Shown in pieces: positions 32,966 to 42,093 of a stretch of 64,000 nucleotides of DNA. This stretch comes from Bacteroidales bacterium (GTDB taxonomy: Bacteria > Bacteroidota > Bacteroidia > Bacteroidales > P3), in the NCBI GenBank assembly GCA_017429685.1, contig JAFROL010000004.1, forward strand, positions 1-64,000, written 5' to 3'. Every line of letters begins with the position of its first letter. The stretch's first letter is position 1. Both the position numbers and the translations under genes were made by a program. The notes under the pieces are model-generated. The model searched no databases and was not told where the DNA came from. It saw nothing but the letters and a program-made list of their open reading frames with translations.

Positions 32966-35900
32966 TTAGAACTGGAAGCCGCTAACATCGACAGGACGCA
33001 TAGTGCCGAACCATTTCACGACACGCTCGCCGATGCCGGGAGTGCTGAAGTGGATAAGGTAGAGGCCACCAGCGATGGGAATACCATTGTGGTTGTGGAG
33101 GTCCCAGTCGTAGGTCGTGGTGTTGGAAGGAGTCCTCGGGAAGGTACGTACCAGGGTACCATCGACAGTGTAGATAGTGATGGTGGTGTTGCCCGGGACG
33201 TTGATGAAGCGGACCTTGGTTTCCAACTGGCTTGCGGTTTCGTAGGTAGAATAACTGTAATAAGGGTTAGGTACAACATTGATGGCTTCCATAATGGAAT
33301 CCTTGTAGCTTTGGCGAGCATTGTCGGCAGTGGCCACATTGGTGAGGGTCACGATGTCGGGAGTGAGCTCGAACATATACATAGGATTGTTGCCGTTGAC
33401 CGTAGTGAGGCCTGCATTTTCCGGTTTGGTACCGTTGTCGCCAAGGAACTTGCCATAACGGTTGTTGACATTGATTTCGATGGTGACGTCGGTGGGGATA
33501 TCCTTGGGGTTGTTGATGGTCTCAGTGACGGTAGGCATATTGACCCAAGAAACCGTCGAGAAGAGGAATGCCGACGAGTCGCGGATAGGAACGACATACT
33601 TGGCACCTTCGTATTTCAGCATACCCTGATTGAACTCCTTGTAGTAGTCGGCAATCTTCTGTGCGTTGGCAGCAGTGTTGGGATAGGGGCACTCGAAGAA
33701 GTGGTCGAGCGAACGGAGCATCTTGAGAGCCCAAACACCTGCGTCGTAAGAAGGCGAAGCATAGGAGTAAGGCATATAGTCTTCACGAGCGACGTGATAG
33801 TAGGGGAAATCCTGCGAAATAGCGTTCATCACATAGATGTAGTGACGGCCACCCATCACATAGTTGGAGGTACCGACGATTTCGGTGCTGACGGGGTTCC
33901 ACATCATATCGCGACCATTGAACTGGGCATAACGCGAATCCTCACCGTACATAATGTTCAGACGCTCGCCGGTCGACAGGTTGATGGCATAGCCAGGGAA
34001 CCAACCCATACCACGGTCGCTGATGTAGTTGGGGCTGCCGGGATCGGTCGAAGCTCCCGAGACAGTAGCGGTGTCGCCATTCTTGTCGATAGAGGCGTGC
34101 TTACGCACCTGGAAACGGCGTGCATTGCCTTCAGACTGAGTGTAGTCGTCGCACATCTCGAGGACCGGGCAACGAGTCCACTTGCTGGTATCGGAAGTAA
34201 GGACGATGCGGACACTGGGCAACTTGGAGAAGTCGTTGAAAAGAAGAGATTTGTTTCTCTTGTACGACAACGTGTTGCGCAGGTTGTTGTAGTATTCACG
34301 GTTGAACATATTGTCCTGAGCGTGGAGCGAATCGAGGACATCCTGTTCGGTCAGGAAATAACGATACGAGAAACCAGGATGGTATTCGCGGGTAGAAGTC
34401 AAGCCGTAAGGAGCCCAGAGGCCGAAGAGGACCTTCTCGTAAGCCTGATATTTGTCGACAGCATAAGTCTGAAGGCGGAGTTCTTCGTTACGGACACTCT
34501 TGTAGTAGTCCTCGTCGAGGTAAGCCTCGTTGCCCGTGAATTCGCCAGAACCGACGACAAATGAATTCAGATTGTTCTCTGCAAACTGCGAACCACTGCG
34601 GATCCAGTTGTACGACGGATAGTTGTCGTTATCCATAATACCCGACAGCCACTGATGGTTGTTGTCAGCAAAGGTCATCGTCGACGAAAGGAGAGTTCCG
34701 TCATTGATAAGACCTCCCATAACGTTGGTTGAAGTAACTTCGAGCGAAGTAGCGATGGCCTTGGGATTGGTGATAGCAACGGCAATACCCAGGTCGAGGA
34801 AAAGCTGCTCGTTGTAACGGCCAATGACGAAGTCGGCAGTGTCTACGTAGACAGCCGTCGAATCGGTGGAGCTGTTATGGATATAATAGAGCGCGCTGCC
34901 GTCGACCTTCGATATGGTCCATTTAGCATCGTCGGTTGCGTTGCTGAAGTTGATGTAGAACTGGCCCTGCTTGATGTTGAGGGGGTCAATGACGCGAACA
35001 TTGATAGGACCGGCGTTCTGTTTGTAACGAGGATGAGCAATGACACAAGGATTGTTCATCACAGCGGTATAGGAACCACCAGTGGTGTACTCGACGATAC
35101 GACCAGGAGCCTTGCCAGGTTCGCCGGGAGCACCCATCAGTTCGGTGATGGACTCTTCGGTAAGTTGCAGGATGTTGCCACCATTACCGTTACCCTCAAT
35201 ACGAGTGATGTTGGGGCTCATACCATAGGTAGCCTGAACGATGGTACCACCGTTTTCGGACGACGGATCGTGCGGTTTGGCAACGACGGGGGTAATCGTA
35301 CCACCATACTCGTTCTTACGACCTGCGAGGTAGGGTTCCTTCTGACCGTCAAGCTTGTTGGGGTCGGTCTGCGAGTATTCTTTGTAGCGGTTGTGAGCGT
35401 AGGCAACACAGATATAGTAGTATTCTTTATTGTTGACCAAGTTGGTGCTGGTACCGTTGGCAAAGAGGTCTGTAGTGACGCGGACAACGTGCTTGATGCC
35501 AGCATTGGCACCGTCGACCATAATCTTGCCAGTCAGCAGACCCGTCGACGAGTTGGAAGTATAGTTGACAAGCTTGCCGATAGGAAGTGTGGGGTTGGCA
35601 GCAGTGTCATCATAATAGTTCTCGATATCGCACTGGAACACCAGACGAGCTTTGGTCTCGTCTCCGATATCGGTAATCGAGTTGGTCGAGGTGGCCAACT
35701 GATAGACCTGATAGCCTTCAAATTTGTAGCGGCGCGATTCGGCAGGATAGGACTTCAGAATCGAAGCATCTTCCTCGTCGTAGGACTCGCCATAGTTGTT
35801 GGAAGCGGGGTTCTCATAAGTGATATAGAGAAGGACTTCATTGCTCATTTCCTGAACAACCAGTGTCGGAGCATCAGGACCATCAAGAACCTTGAAGCAG

Positions 35901-37750
35901 TTCTCGAAAAGGGCCTGGCAGACATCGTCGATTTCGCGGAGCAGCTGGACAGAGGTCCATCTGTTGCCCGACGAAGCCTGGGCGAAAGGAATACCAACGG
36001 TGATGTAGTTGACAGCACCCGGTTTCAGAGTGAAGGGGCCAGCCGACTGCATAAAACGACGGTCACCAGGTGTGACGTTGTCGCCCGAAGTAACCTCGGT
36101 CCAATCGTTGGGATGGAATTCGTCGTCAGGGATGACGCCATTGGTACCCCAGTGCAGCGGGTCGCTATCGTCTGGGAACATAAAGTCGCAGTTCAGATCA
36201 GAAGTACCGGTCGAAATAGCGTTGCCGCCATATTTCATATGCGAGCCGTTTCTCCAGAAACCTTGCAGGTAGTTGTAGTAGTCGGTAGCTTTGGTAGGCT
36301 CACCATTGATATTGCTGGTTCCGTTTTCGTAGTAGACAAAGCGGCGCATACCGAAACGTTCGTCGTCGACAATATTGTTACCGAAGTTGACACCGTTGAT
36401 GGCGCAGTTACCAATCGAGTCGTTCTGCTGGAAATACCAAGCATTGGGATAGTAGAGGTCGGCATCGTCGGAGAGAGCGATAGTGTCATAGACATTAAGG
36501 CTGTCAATCCAATAGTTGGCAAGTTTCTCAGGATAGAAAGTGCGCATCTTGTTGATGTCGATTTTGGGGTTGTCGAGACCATCGGGGTCCATATAGGGGC
36601 CCTGGAAGAAGTCGATACCTACTGCAGGAGGAATGCCGCTATAGGCACCCGTTCCGGGACCATCAACGTCTTTACCGTTGTAGCAGTAGCCGAGACCACG
36701 CTTGACATCGCAACCGATGAAGTCGTCATAACCATAACCAAGGTCCGGGTCGACCCACTGGCTAAAGTAGGTGTTGCGCAGTTCGTAAGTTGAACGGTTG
36801 ATGATTTCGTAGGTATAGAAGGTCATATTGTTAATCTCGTCATTGGTGGAGAAGGCGAAAGCCTGGGCACGGATTTCAAGACCGATAGGCTGTCCACCCG
36901 ATTCAGTGTGGGTGTTACCCATATCGTTGAAAACCCACCAAATGGTCTGGTCGCCCTTGAGGACCTGGTCAGAAAGCAGACCACCCTTGACAATGCCGAG
37001 CGAGTCTTCCATTGTCGGGAACGGCTCGTAGCTGTCGCCGCGTTTCAAATTAGCCTTGAGGGTACGAGGACAGAGAGCATTGTCGAAGTCATAGTAGGGA
37101 TAGTCGCCATTCTGATAGTTGTATTCACCGTCGCCGTCGGCATCATAGAAAGGTGCCAAATAGTACGACTGGTTGGCGAAGTTACCGTGAGCAGGCCACT
37201 CTTTGATTGTCTGAGAAATGGCAGCCTCGTCATAGTTTGCATTTGGTTGCGGAGGGTTCGTGGAGTAGTCGAACATCTGCATAAATGTCGAGACTTCGGC
37301 CTGAGAAATTTTGTAGTGACGGTCGTAGTAGTTGCAGACCTCGATCGAGACGTCAGCAGTACCGTCAATAGTTAGCGGGCCGGGCCAGTAGTCGTCACCT
37401 TCCGAACCAAAACGGAGAGCGGCAAGACGCAACTGGTCATTAACGTCGGTACCACCAATCCACAATGCAGCACAATACAGAGGAGTGGAGGTTCCGTCTT
37501 TCGGGATGTGATACTGGGTGATACTGCCGTCGTACCACATATTGCCATAGCCGTTAATCAACGCGCGGACGTTGTTGATGTTCAGCTCAGCAGTGCTCTG
37601 TGCTCTTTTGCACACAGCAGCCTTGGACTGCACGGCAGCCTTTTTCGGGCTCTTCGACAGGCAGGCAGTGCACTCGCGAGCCATAGCTGTTCCCATCGTC
37701 GATGAGAACAAGAAAGCCAATAAGACTGTTTTAACAAATATATTTTTCAT
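32966..37750 (-). CDS. Large secreted surface protein with T9SS-type C-terminus
   Basis: A 1594-residue exported protein. Signal peptide MKNIFVKTVLLAFLFSSTMG at the ATG 37750 (a GTG lies 18 bases earlier). The mature chain is rich in Tyr, Asn, Asp and Gly, with segments such as APFYDADGDGEYN that look like calcium-binding DxDxDG loops. The last 95 residues (VVPNPYYSYS ... ITIYTVDGTLVRTF ... GLYLIHF) resemble a sorting domain/FlgD-like fold of T9SS cargo. It starts 28 bases after the TonB-dependent receptor stop and is followed by the PorV-like gene, a three-gene unit. Function unknown; surface binding or structure is likely. Confidence 0.85.
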   Translation of the reverse strand: MKNIFVKTVLLAFLFSSTMGTAMARECTACLSKSPKKAAVQSKAAVCKRAQSTAELNINNVRALINGYGNMWYDGSITQYHIPKDGTSTPLYCAALWIGGTDVNDQLRLAALRFGSEGDDYWPGPLTIDGTADVSIEVCNYYDRHYKISQAEVSTFMQMFDYSTNPPQPNANYDEAAISQTIKEWPAHGNFANQSYYLAPFYDADGDGEYNYQNGDYPYYDFDNALCPRTLKANLKRGDSYEPFPTMEDSLGIVKGGLLSDQVLKGDQTIWWVFNDMGNTHTESGGQPIGLEIRAQAFAFSTNDEINNMTFYTYEIINRSTYELRNTYFSQWVDPDLGYGYDDFIGCDVKRGLGYCYNGKDVDGPGTGAYSGIPPAVGIDFFQGPYMDPDGLDNPKIDINKMRTFYPEKLANYWIDSLNVYDTIALSDDADLYYPNAWYFQQNDSIGNCAINGVNFGNNIVDDERFGMRRFVYYENGTSNINGEPTKATDYYNYLQGFWRNGSHMKYGGNAISTGTSDLNCDFMFPDDSDPLHWGTNGVIPDDEFHPNDWTEVTSGDNVTPGDRRFMQSAGPFTLKPGAVNYITVGIPFAQASSGNRWTSVQLLREIDDVCQALFENCFKVLDGPDAPTLVVQEMSNEVLLYITYENPASNNYGESYDEEDASILKSYPAESRRYKFEGYQVYQLATSTNSITDIGDETKARLVFQCDIENYYDDTAANPTLPIGKLVNYTSNSSTGLLTGKIMVDGANAGIKHVVRVTTDLFANGTSTNLVNNKEYYYICVAYAHNRYKEYSQTDPNKLDGQKEPYLAGRKNEYGGTITPVVAKPHDPSSENGGTIVQATYGMSPNITRIEGNGNGGNILQLTEESITELMGAPGEPGKAPGRIVEYTTGGSYTAVMNNPCVIAHPRYKQNAGPINVRVIDPLNIKQGQFYINFSNATDDAKWTISKVDGSALYYIHNSSTDSTAVYVDTADFVIGRYNEQLFLDLGIAVAITNPKAIATSLEVTSTNVMGGLINDGTLLSSTMTFADNNHQWLSGIMDNDNYPSYNWIRSGSQFAENNLNSFVVGSGEFTGNEAYLDEDYYKSVRNEELRLQTYAVDKYQAYEKVLFGLWAPYGLTSTREYHPGFSYRYFLTEQDVLDSLHAQDNMFNREYYNNLRNTLSYKRNKSLLFNDFSKLPSVRIVLTSDTSKWTRCPVLEMCDDYTQSEGNARRFQVRKHASIDKNGDTATVSGASTDPGSPNYISDRGMGWFPGYAINLSTGERLNIMYGEDSRYAQFNGRDMMWNPVSTEIVGTSNYVMGGRHYIYVMNAISQDFPYYHVAREDYMPYSYASPSYDAGVWALKMLRSLDHFFECPYPNTAANAQKIADYYKEFNQGMLKYEGAKYVVPIRDSSAFLFSTVSWVNMPTVTETINNPKDIPTDVTIEINVNNRYGKFLGDNGTKPENAGLTTVNGNNPMYMFELTPDIVTLTNVATADNARQSYKDSIMEAINVVPNPYYSYSTYETASQLETKVRFINVPGNTTITIYTVDGTLVRTFPRTPSNTTTYDWDLHNHNGIPIAGGLYLIHFSTPGIGERVVKWFGTMRPVDVSGFQF

Positions 37751-37778
37751 TTCTTTATAATTTTTCACTTTTCGACAG

Positions 37779-40700
37779 TTAGAATTGGTAGGTCAAGGAC
37801 AGACGGATAGTTCTTGGCTGTGACCAGTTCCAGTAATTATTGCTGAGCGTAATAGCATACAAATCGCGGAACGATTGAGGATCAAGATAAGCATTGATCA
37901 CTGACTGGGTCTCGGGGTCGGTCAGATAACCATCGTCCGACGGGTTGCCGGTGACAGAGAAGACGCCAGTGACGTTTCTGATGTCGAAGAGGTTTCTGAT
38001 GGTAAGAGCAGCCTGAAGCATAGTCTGATGAGCCTTCTTGCCTTCCTTCTTGATTTCGATGGGCCAAGTCTTGTCGAGGACAACATCGAAGTAGAAAGCC
38101 CAAGGCAGACGGGCACCACGATAGCTACCAACGATAGTATTCTGAGTGTTGCTGAAAGCTTTGGTATAGGGACGTCCCGACTGGGCAACGGCGATGAAGT
38201 TGACACCGAAGTTCTGCAGCGGGTAGATTTCCTTCTTGCGCGGATTGCCATCTTTGTCTTTCACAGTACGCGTGATGCGGAAACCTTCGTTCTTGCCAAG
38301 ACGGTAGTCGACATTGGCTTTGAACTCGTGACGGCGGTCGTCGGAGATGGGGTTGAGCATCTTAAGGGTTGTATAACCCTCTTTGATAAGCTCGGACATC
38401 GTCGTTGACGACAGACCGGTACCTTCTGCATACTGGAGAGTATAGTTGGCGTTGATACGAACATTGTTGCTCTGACGCATATCAAACGAGAGCGAGAAAC
38501 CCTTGATGGTCTTGAAGTCAAGGTTGTCATACGAATAGTAGTTCGGATTCGGGTCTGCACCAGCATACTGAACGATCTGAATCAGGTCGCGAGTCTCCTT
38601 ATAGTATGCCGAGATACTGAGGGCAGCAGTCTTGTCTTTGTTAAGAGCCTGCTGGAAACCGAGTTCGTAGTTGGTGATGCGCTCAGGTTTCAGGTTGGGG
38701 TTATTGATAAAACCGTTGGCCTGGGTCATATAAAGATAGCTGAAATAATCGGCCTGCCATCCCGAGGAAGGACGACGGGCTATAATGTCATAGTTGGCTT
38801 TGAACTGCGACATATCGTTGACAGGGAACGAGAATGCGATACGGGGCATAACGACAATCTGAGGATCGTAGTCCTTGAAAGCGTTGGCCGAAATACGGTT
38901 GCCGCTGGCATTACCAGTGGTGGCAGTCTGCTGTCCACCGCCTTCACCAGTGGTACGATAAGGAGTAGGTCTACCAGACTCGCCAGAAATGGCGTTCGGG
39001 GTAGTGACCTGGATACCGTCAGCATTATACCAGTTGCCTCCATCACGATAACCACGAATAGTGGGGTTCGTCGAATTGGCATCGTCGACATACACAACCC
39101 AGTCATCCTGTGCACCTGCGGGGAATGCGTTGTTGGCAAGTCCCGAAGTGAAAGCAGCCTTACCGTTGTTAAGGTCGGCGACAGTGTAGGATTCATAAAG
39201 CAGATAAGGATCCTTCAGCACCATTTGGTTACCATCGTAGTAGTCGACGCGGACACCAACGTTGAAGATAAGATCCTGGAAGAAAAACTTATCCTGAATA
39301 TAACCGGCAGCATAGATCGGCGAGAAAGCCGGCAGATACTGGAAGTTCTTGTGACCACGGCTGACGGGATCAAAGAAGTCATCGAGGCTCCAGGTGCTGG
39401 AACGATATTTTTCACCAGTGTGATCGTAACCGAAATAGCTCACGAGCTGGTTACCACTGTTGAAAAGCTCATTGGCAGAGAACATATTGATGCCACCGAA
39501 CTCGTTGTACTGTTCAGGTGAGTAGCGGTCAATATCAAGCCAATCGGTACCGTTGACATCGAGACCAAGAGCCTGGCGGAGAGACTCGTCAAAGCTGGTC
39601 TGTCCACCGCCGTTCAAACGGTTGTAGTCGACATAGAGGTCACCGTCAACAAAATATTCAATAGGACTGTTGAAGTCAAGCTGCGAGATGTGGGCATTTG
39701 CCGACTGACGCATCAGATTCCACAGCGAATAGGCCGAGAGGCCATACGACGAACTGGAGTACTGGTCATACTGGATACCGAGTTCAAGGTCGTGACCTTT
39801 GACAGTTGCGGCAGCCTTGGCCTGAACATAGTAGTAATTCGTCATAGCTTTGGAATACGAGGAGCTCTGGGCACCGACGTTGTAGAAACGGCCATAGACA
39901 TTTCCAAGCGAAGTACCGTTGACAAGACCGTTGAAGCTGCGGATAGCGTCGAAGGTTGTCAGGTAAGGAGCCAGCGAAGGAATGTTGTAGAGCTGGCTGG
40001 TATAGTTGGAAAGGATGGGGTTGTACTCGGACGGAGCAATGAAATTGGACGTCTCAATCCAACCGTTCTGGATATGGGCAGTCTGAGTTGTTCCGTGGTA
40101 GTTGTAATCCGAACGGACCTCCCACGAAGGAGTCTGTGTTCTTTCAAAAGTGGCTATATGACCATACTTGAAGAGGTCCTCACCGAACTTCTCATTGTAG
40201 GACTTCGAAGACTCGCGGTTATACATAGCAGTGATGTTGTACATAACCTTTGAAACCGCGGGTTCGGATTTGGCATCAGGATTGCTCTCGTCCTTGACGG
40301 GTTCGGGGTCTTTGAAGCGCTGGGTGAAGTCGGCAGTAATAATCATATTATTATACCTCTGCACACCATTTGCAGCATTGTGAAGGTTCAGCGGGAAATA
40401 AGCCAAAGAGGTGCTGGGACCATAGCTAAAGTCGTATTCGCCAGTGAGAACCAAAGAAGTCAGCTCAGTGAAGCGGAAGTCAAGAGCGCCCTGCAGCTGA
40501 ACACTGTAGCTACTGAAATCAGCCTGACGATCCTTGCTGGCATAATAGTTGTTGGCGTTGGGGCGTTTGATACTGACGAAATCCTCCTTGCGCAGATACT
40601 CGGCTGCAAAGTTTACAGTACGTTCAACGGGATCATAAACGATAGGATTGTTCTCAATTTCCATAACCTTTTCGTCGTTGACGACTTGGTAACGGCCGTC

Positions 40701-41570
40701 CTTGGCACGATAGTATCCAAACTTGGAATAGCTACCGATACCGGTGAAACGGAATCCGATTAAAGTACGTTCACCCGTCTTGTTACCGTTTTCGTCCTTG
40801 AGCGACGTTTTGGCAACAGGACCAGTCAACCACACGACGAGGCTGTTCCACAGACGATAGTCGAGCATAGTCTCGTATTTGACCATACCCATAAATTTTG
40901 TCGAAGGCGGTTTGAGGGTGATAATCTGAGTACCACCGATAGCCTCACCGATGTTGGCAGGAGTACCACCAAGCACAACCTGAATTTCGGCGATAGCCTC
41001 CTTGGGGACGTTGACACCTGTACGAGTACGGACACCGCCAACTTGGGTCACCATACCTTCCTCACCACGTGCGGTACCTGTTCCACCGTCATTATAACCC
41101 ACACCAGCCACAGCAGCGACGATACCGTCGACAGAGTTGGCAGGCATCTTGCCGATGTCATCGGCAGAGAGACGAGTTCCCGATTCAGGAGCACCAATCT
41201 CAATGACAGGGACTTTTTCCTTCTTAATAACCACCGTCTTAAGCTCCGTGCCCGATTTGGACAGTTTCTCATTGTAGACTGTGAAACCCGTAGCCTTGAC
41301 GTTGATTTCTGTTTTCACGGTGGTATAGCCCATATACGAGACTTCGATCTCGTATTTACCTACCTGCAGACCTTTGATGGTGTAATTACCGTCAAAGTCT
41401 GTACGGGCACCACCCATAATTTGGCCGCCCTGCTTGGCAACGACATTTGCACTCATAAGAGGCTCACCGGTTTTTTCGTCGGTGATGGTACCTTTCATTG
41501 TACCTTGTGCAAAAGCCACCACCTGTGCAGCTAATAGCAGTCCGATCGTTAATAGTACCTTTCTAAACAT
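37779..41570 (-). CDS. TonB-dependent outer membrane receptor with carboxypeptidase-like N-domain
   Basis: A 1263-residue receptor. Signal peptide to about residue 22, a carboxypeptidase-regulatory-like domain at 23-105 (GTMKGTITDEKTGEPLMSA ... GNYTIKGLQVGKYEIEVSY), a plug with RLSADDIGKMPANSVDGIVA, and a very long barrel ending in IRLSLTYQF. It moves a large ligand into the periplasm using TonB energy. No SusD partner follows; instead a 1594-residue surface protein and a PorV-like protein do, so it is not a standard SusCD glycan system. Ligand unknown. Confidence 0.92.
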   Translation of the reverse strand: MFRKVLLTIGLLLAAQVVAFAQGTMKGTITDEKTGEPLMSANVVAKQGGQIMGGARTDFDGNYTIKGLQVGKYEIEVSYMGYTTVKTEINVKATGFTVYNEKLSKSGTELKTVVIKKEKVPVIEIGAPESGTRLSADDIGKMPANSVDGIVAAVAGVGYNDGGTGTARGEEGMVTQVGGVRTRTGVNVPKEAIAEIQVVLGGTPANIGEAIGGTQIITLKPPSTKFMGMVKYETMLDYRLWNSLVVWLTGPVAKTSLKDENGNKTGERTLIGFRFTGIGSYSKFGYYRAKDGRYQVVNDEKVMEIENNPIVYDPVERTVNFAAEYLRKEDFVSIKRPNANNYYASKDRQADFSSYSVQLQGALDFRFTELTSLVLTGEYDFSYGPSTSLAYFPLNLHNAANGVQRYNNMIITADFTQRFKDPEPVKDESNPDAKSEPAVSKVMYNITAMYNRESSKSYNEKFGEDLFKYGHIATFERTQTPSWEVRSDYNYHGTTQTAHIQNGWIETSNFIAPSEYNPILSNYTSQLYNIPSLAPYLTTFDAIRSFNGLVNGTSLGNVYGRFYNVGAQSSSYSKAMTNYYYVQAKAAATVKGHDLELGIQYDQYSSSSYGLSAYSLWNLMRQSANAHISQLDFNSPIEYFVDGDLYVDYNRLNGGGQTSFDESLRQALGLDVNGTDWLDIDRYSPEQYNEFGGINMFSANELFNSGNQLVSYFGYDHTGEKYRSSTWSLDDFFDPVSRGHKNFQYLPAFSPIYAAGYIQDKFFFQDLIFNVGVRVDYYDGNQMVLKDPYLLYESYTVADLNNGKAAFTSGLANNAFPAGAQDDWVVYVDDANSTNPTIRGYRDGGNWYNADGIQVTTPNAISGESGRPTPYRTTGEGGGQQTATTGNASGNRISANAFKDYDPQIVVMPRIAFSFPVNDMSQFKANYDIIARRPSSGWQADYFSYLYMTQANGFINNPNLKPERITNYELGFQQALNKDKTAALSISAYYKETRDLIQIVQYAGADPNPNYYSYDNLDFKTIKGFSLSFDMRQSNNVRINANYTLQYAEGTGLSSTTMSELIKEGYTTLKMLNPISDDRRHEFKANVDYRLGKNEGFRITRTVKDKDGNPRKKEIYPLQNFGVNFIAVAQSGRPYTKAFSNTQNTIVGSYRGARLPWAFYFDVVLDKTWPIEIKKEGKKAHQTMLQAALTIRNLFDIRNVTGVFSVTGNPSDDGYLTDPETQSVINAYLDPQSFRDLYAITLSNNYWNWSQPRTIRLSLTYQF

Positions 41571-41638
41571 ACTTGTTGTTTTTGTAGAGAGTTAATTATT
41601 AATTTGTTTATTTCATTTACATCGTTAAGGCAGACGGT

Positions 41639-42058
41639 TCAGCACTCAACCCGTTCCAATATGGTCTGGTAGATGAATGCCTTGCGCAAGTCGAAAGCTT
41701 CGCCCAAAACAGGGAACACTCTTTCCGTAGTGTCTTCATCACCTATGGAGACCGACGGCTTTACAGGCTTGACGGCCTCTGCAGTTGGCGTGTTGCCACT
41801 CGACTGGTACAAGTCTTCATAAGTGAAATATGACGGAGCCTTTTCATCGCTCTTCTCTGTGGCAGCGTCGTAGTCATCATCGGTAAAGAAATCACCGATT
41901 TCAGTTTCTTCATCAGAAAAGTCAGCTGCCGGGACCTCGAACACAGGACGATTCTGCTTGGCGGACTGACGCGGGTCAGTCTTCTTACCTTTTTTCCCGG
42001 TAAGAAGACCGCCTACGCAGAGTATCGCAATTGTGATTATGAGGTCCAGAAAATCCAT
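41639..42058 (-). CDS. Small acidic membrane-anchored protein
   Basis: A 139-residue protein with one N-terminal membrane segment (MDFLDLIITIAILCVGGLL), a short basic patch (GKKGKKTDPR) and a long acidic, probably disordered tail, ending in FDLRKAFIYQTILERVEC. The amphipathic end motif seems conserved in similar Bacteroidales proteins, though I know no function. It lies 35 bases downstream of secDF and may be in its operon. Confidence 0.75.
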   Translation of the reverse strand: MDFLDLIITIAILCVGGLLTGKKGKKTDPRQSAKQNRPVFEVPAADFSDEETEIGDFFTDDDYDAATEKSDEKAPSYFTYEDLYQSSGNTPTAEAVKPVKPSVSIGDEDTTERVFPVLGEAFDLRKAFIYQTILERVEC

Positions 42059-42093
42059 CTGCTTTATTTAAAAGAATTCAATAATAATATATA

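Noticed and set aside
33050-36793. Long open frames (504 and 638 codons) on the plus strand inside the 1594-residue gene
   Set aside because: They are antisense to a clear coding gene with a signal peptide; their translations are low in structure and result from codon bias of the real gene.
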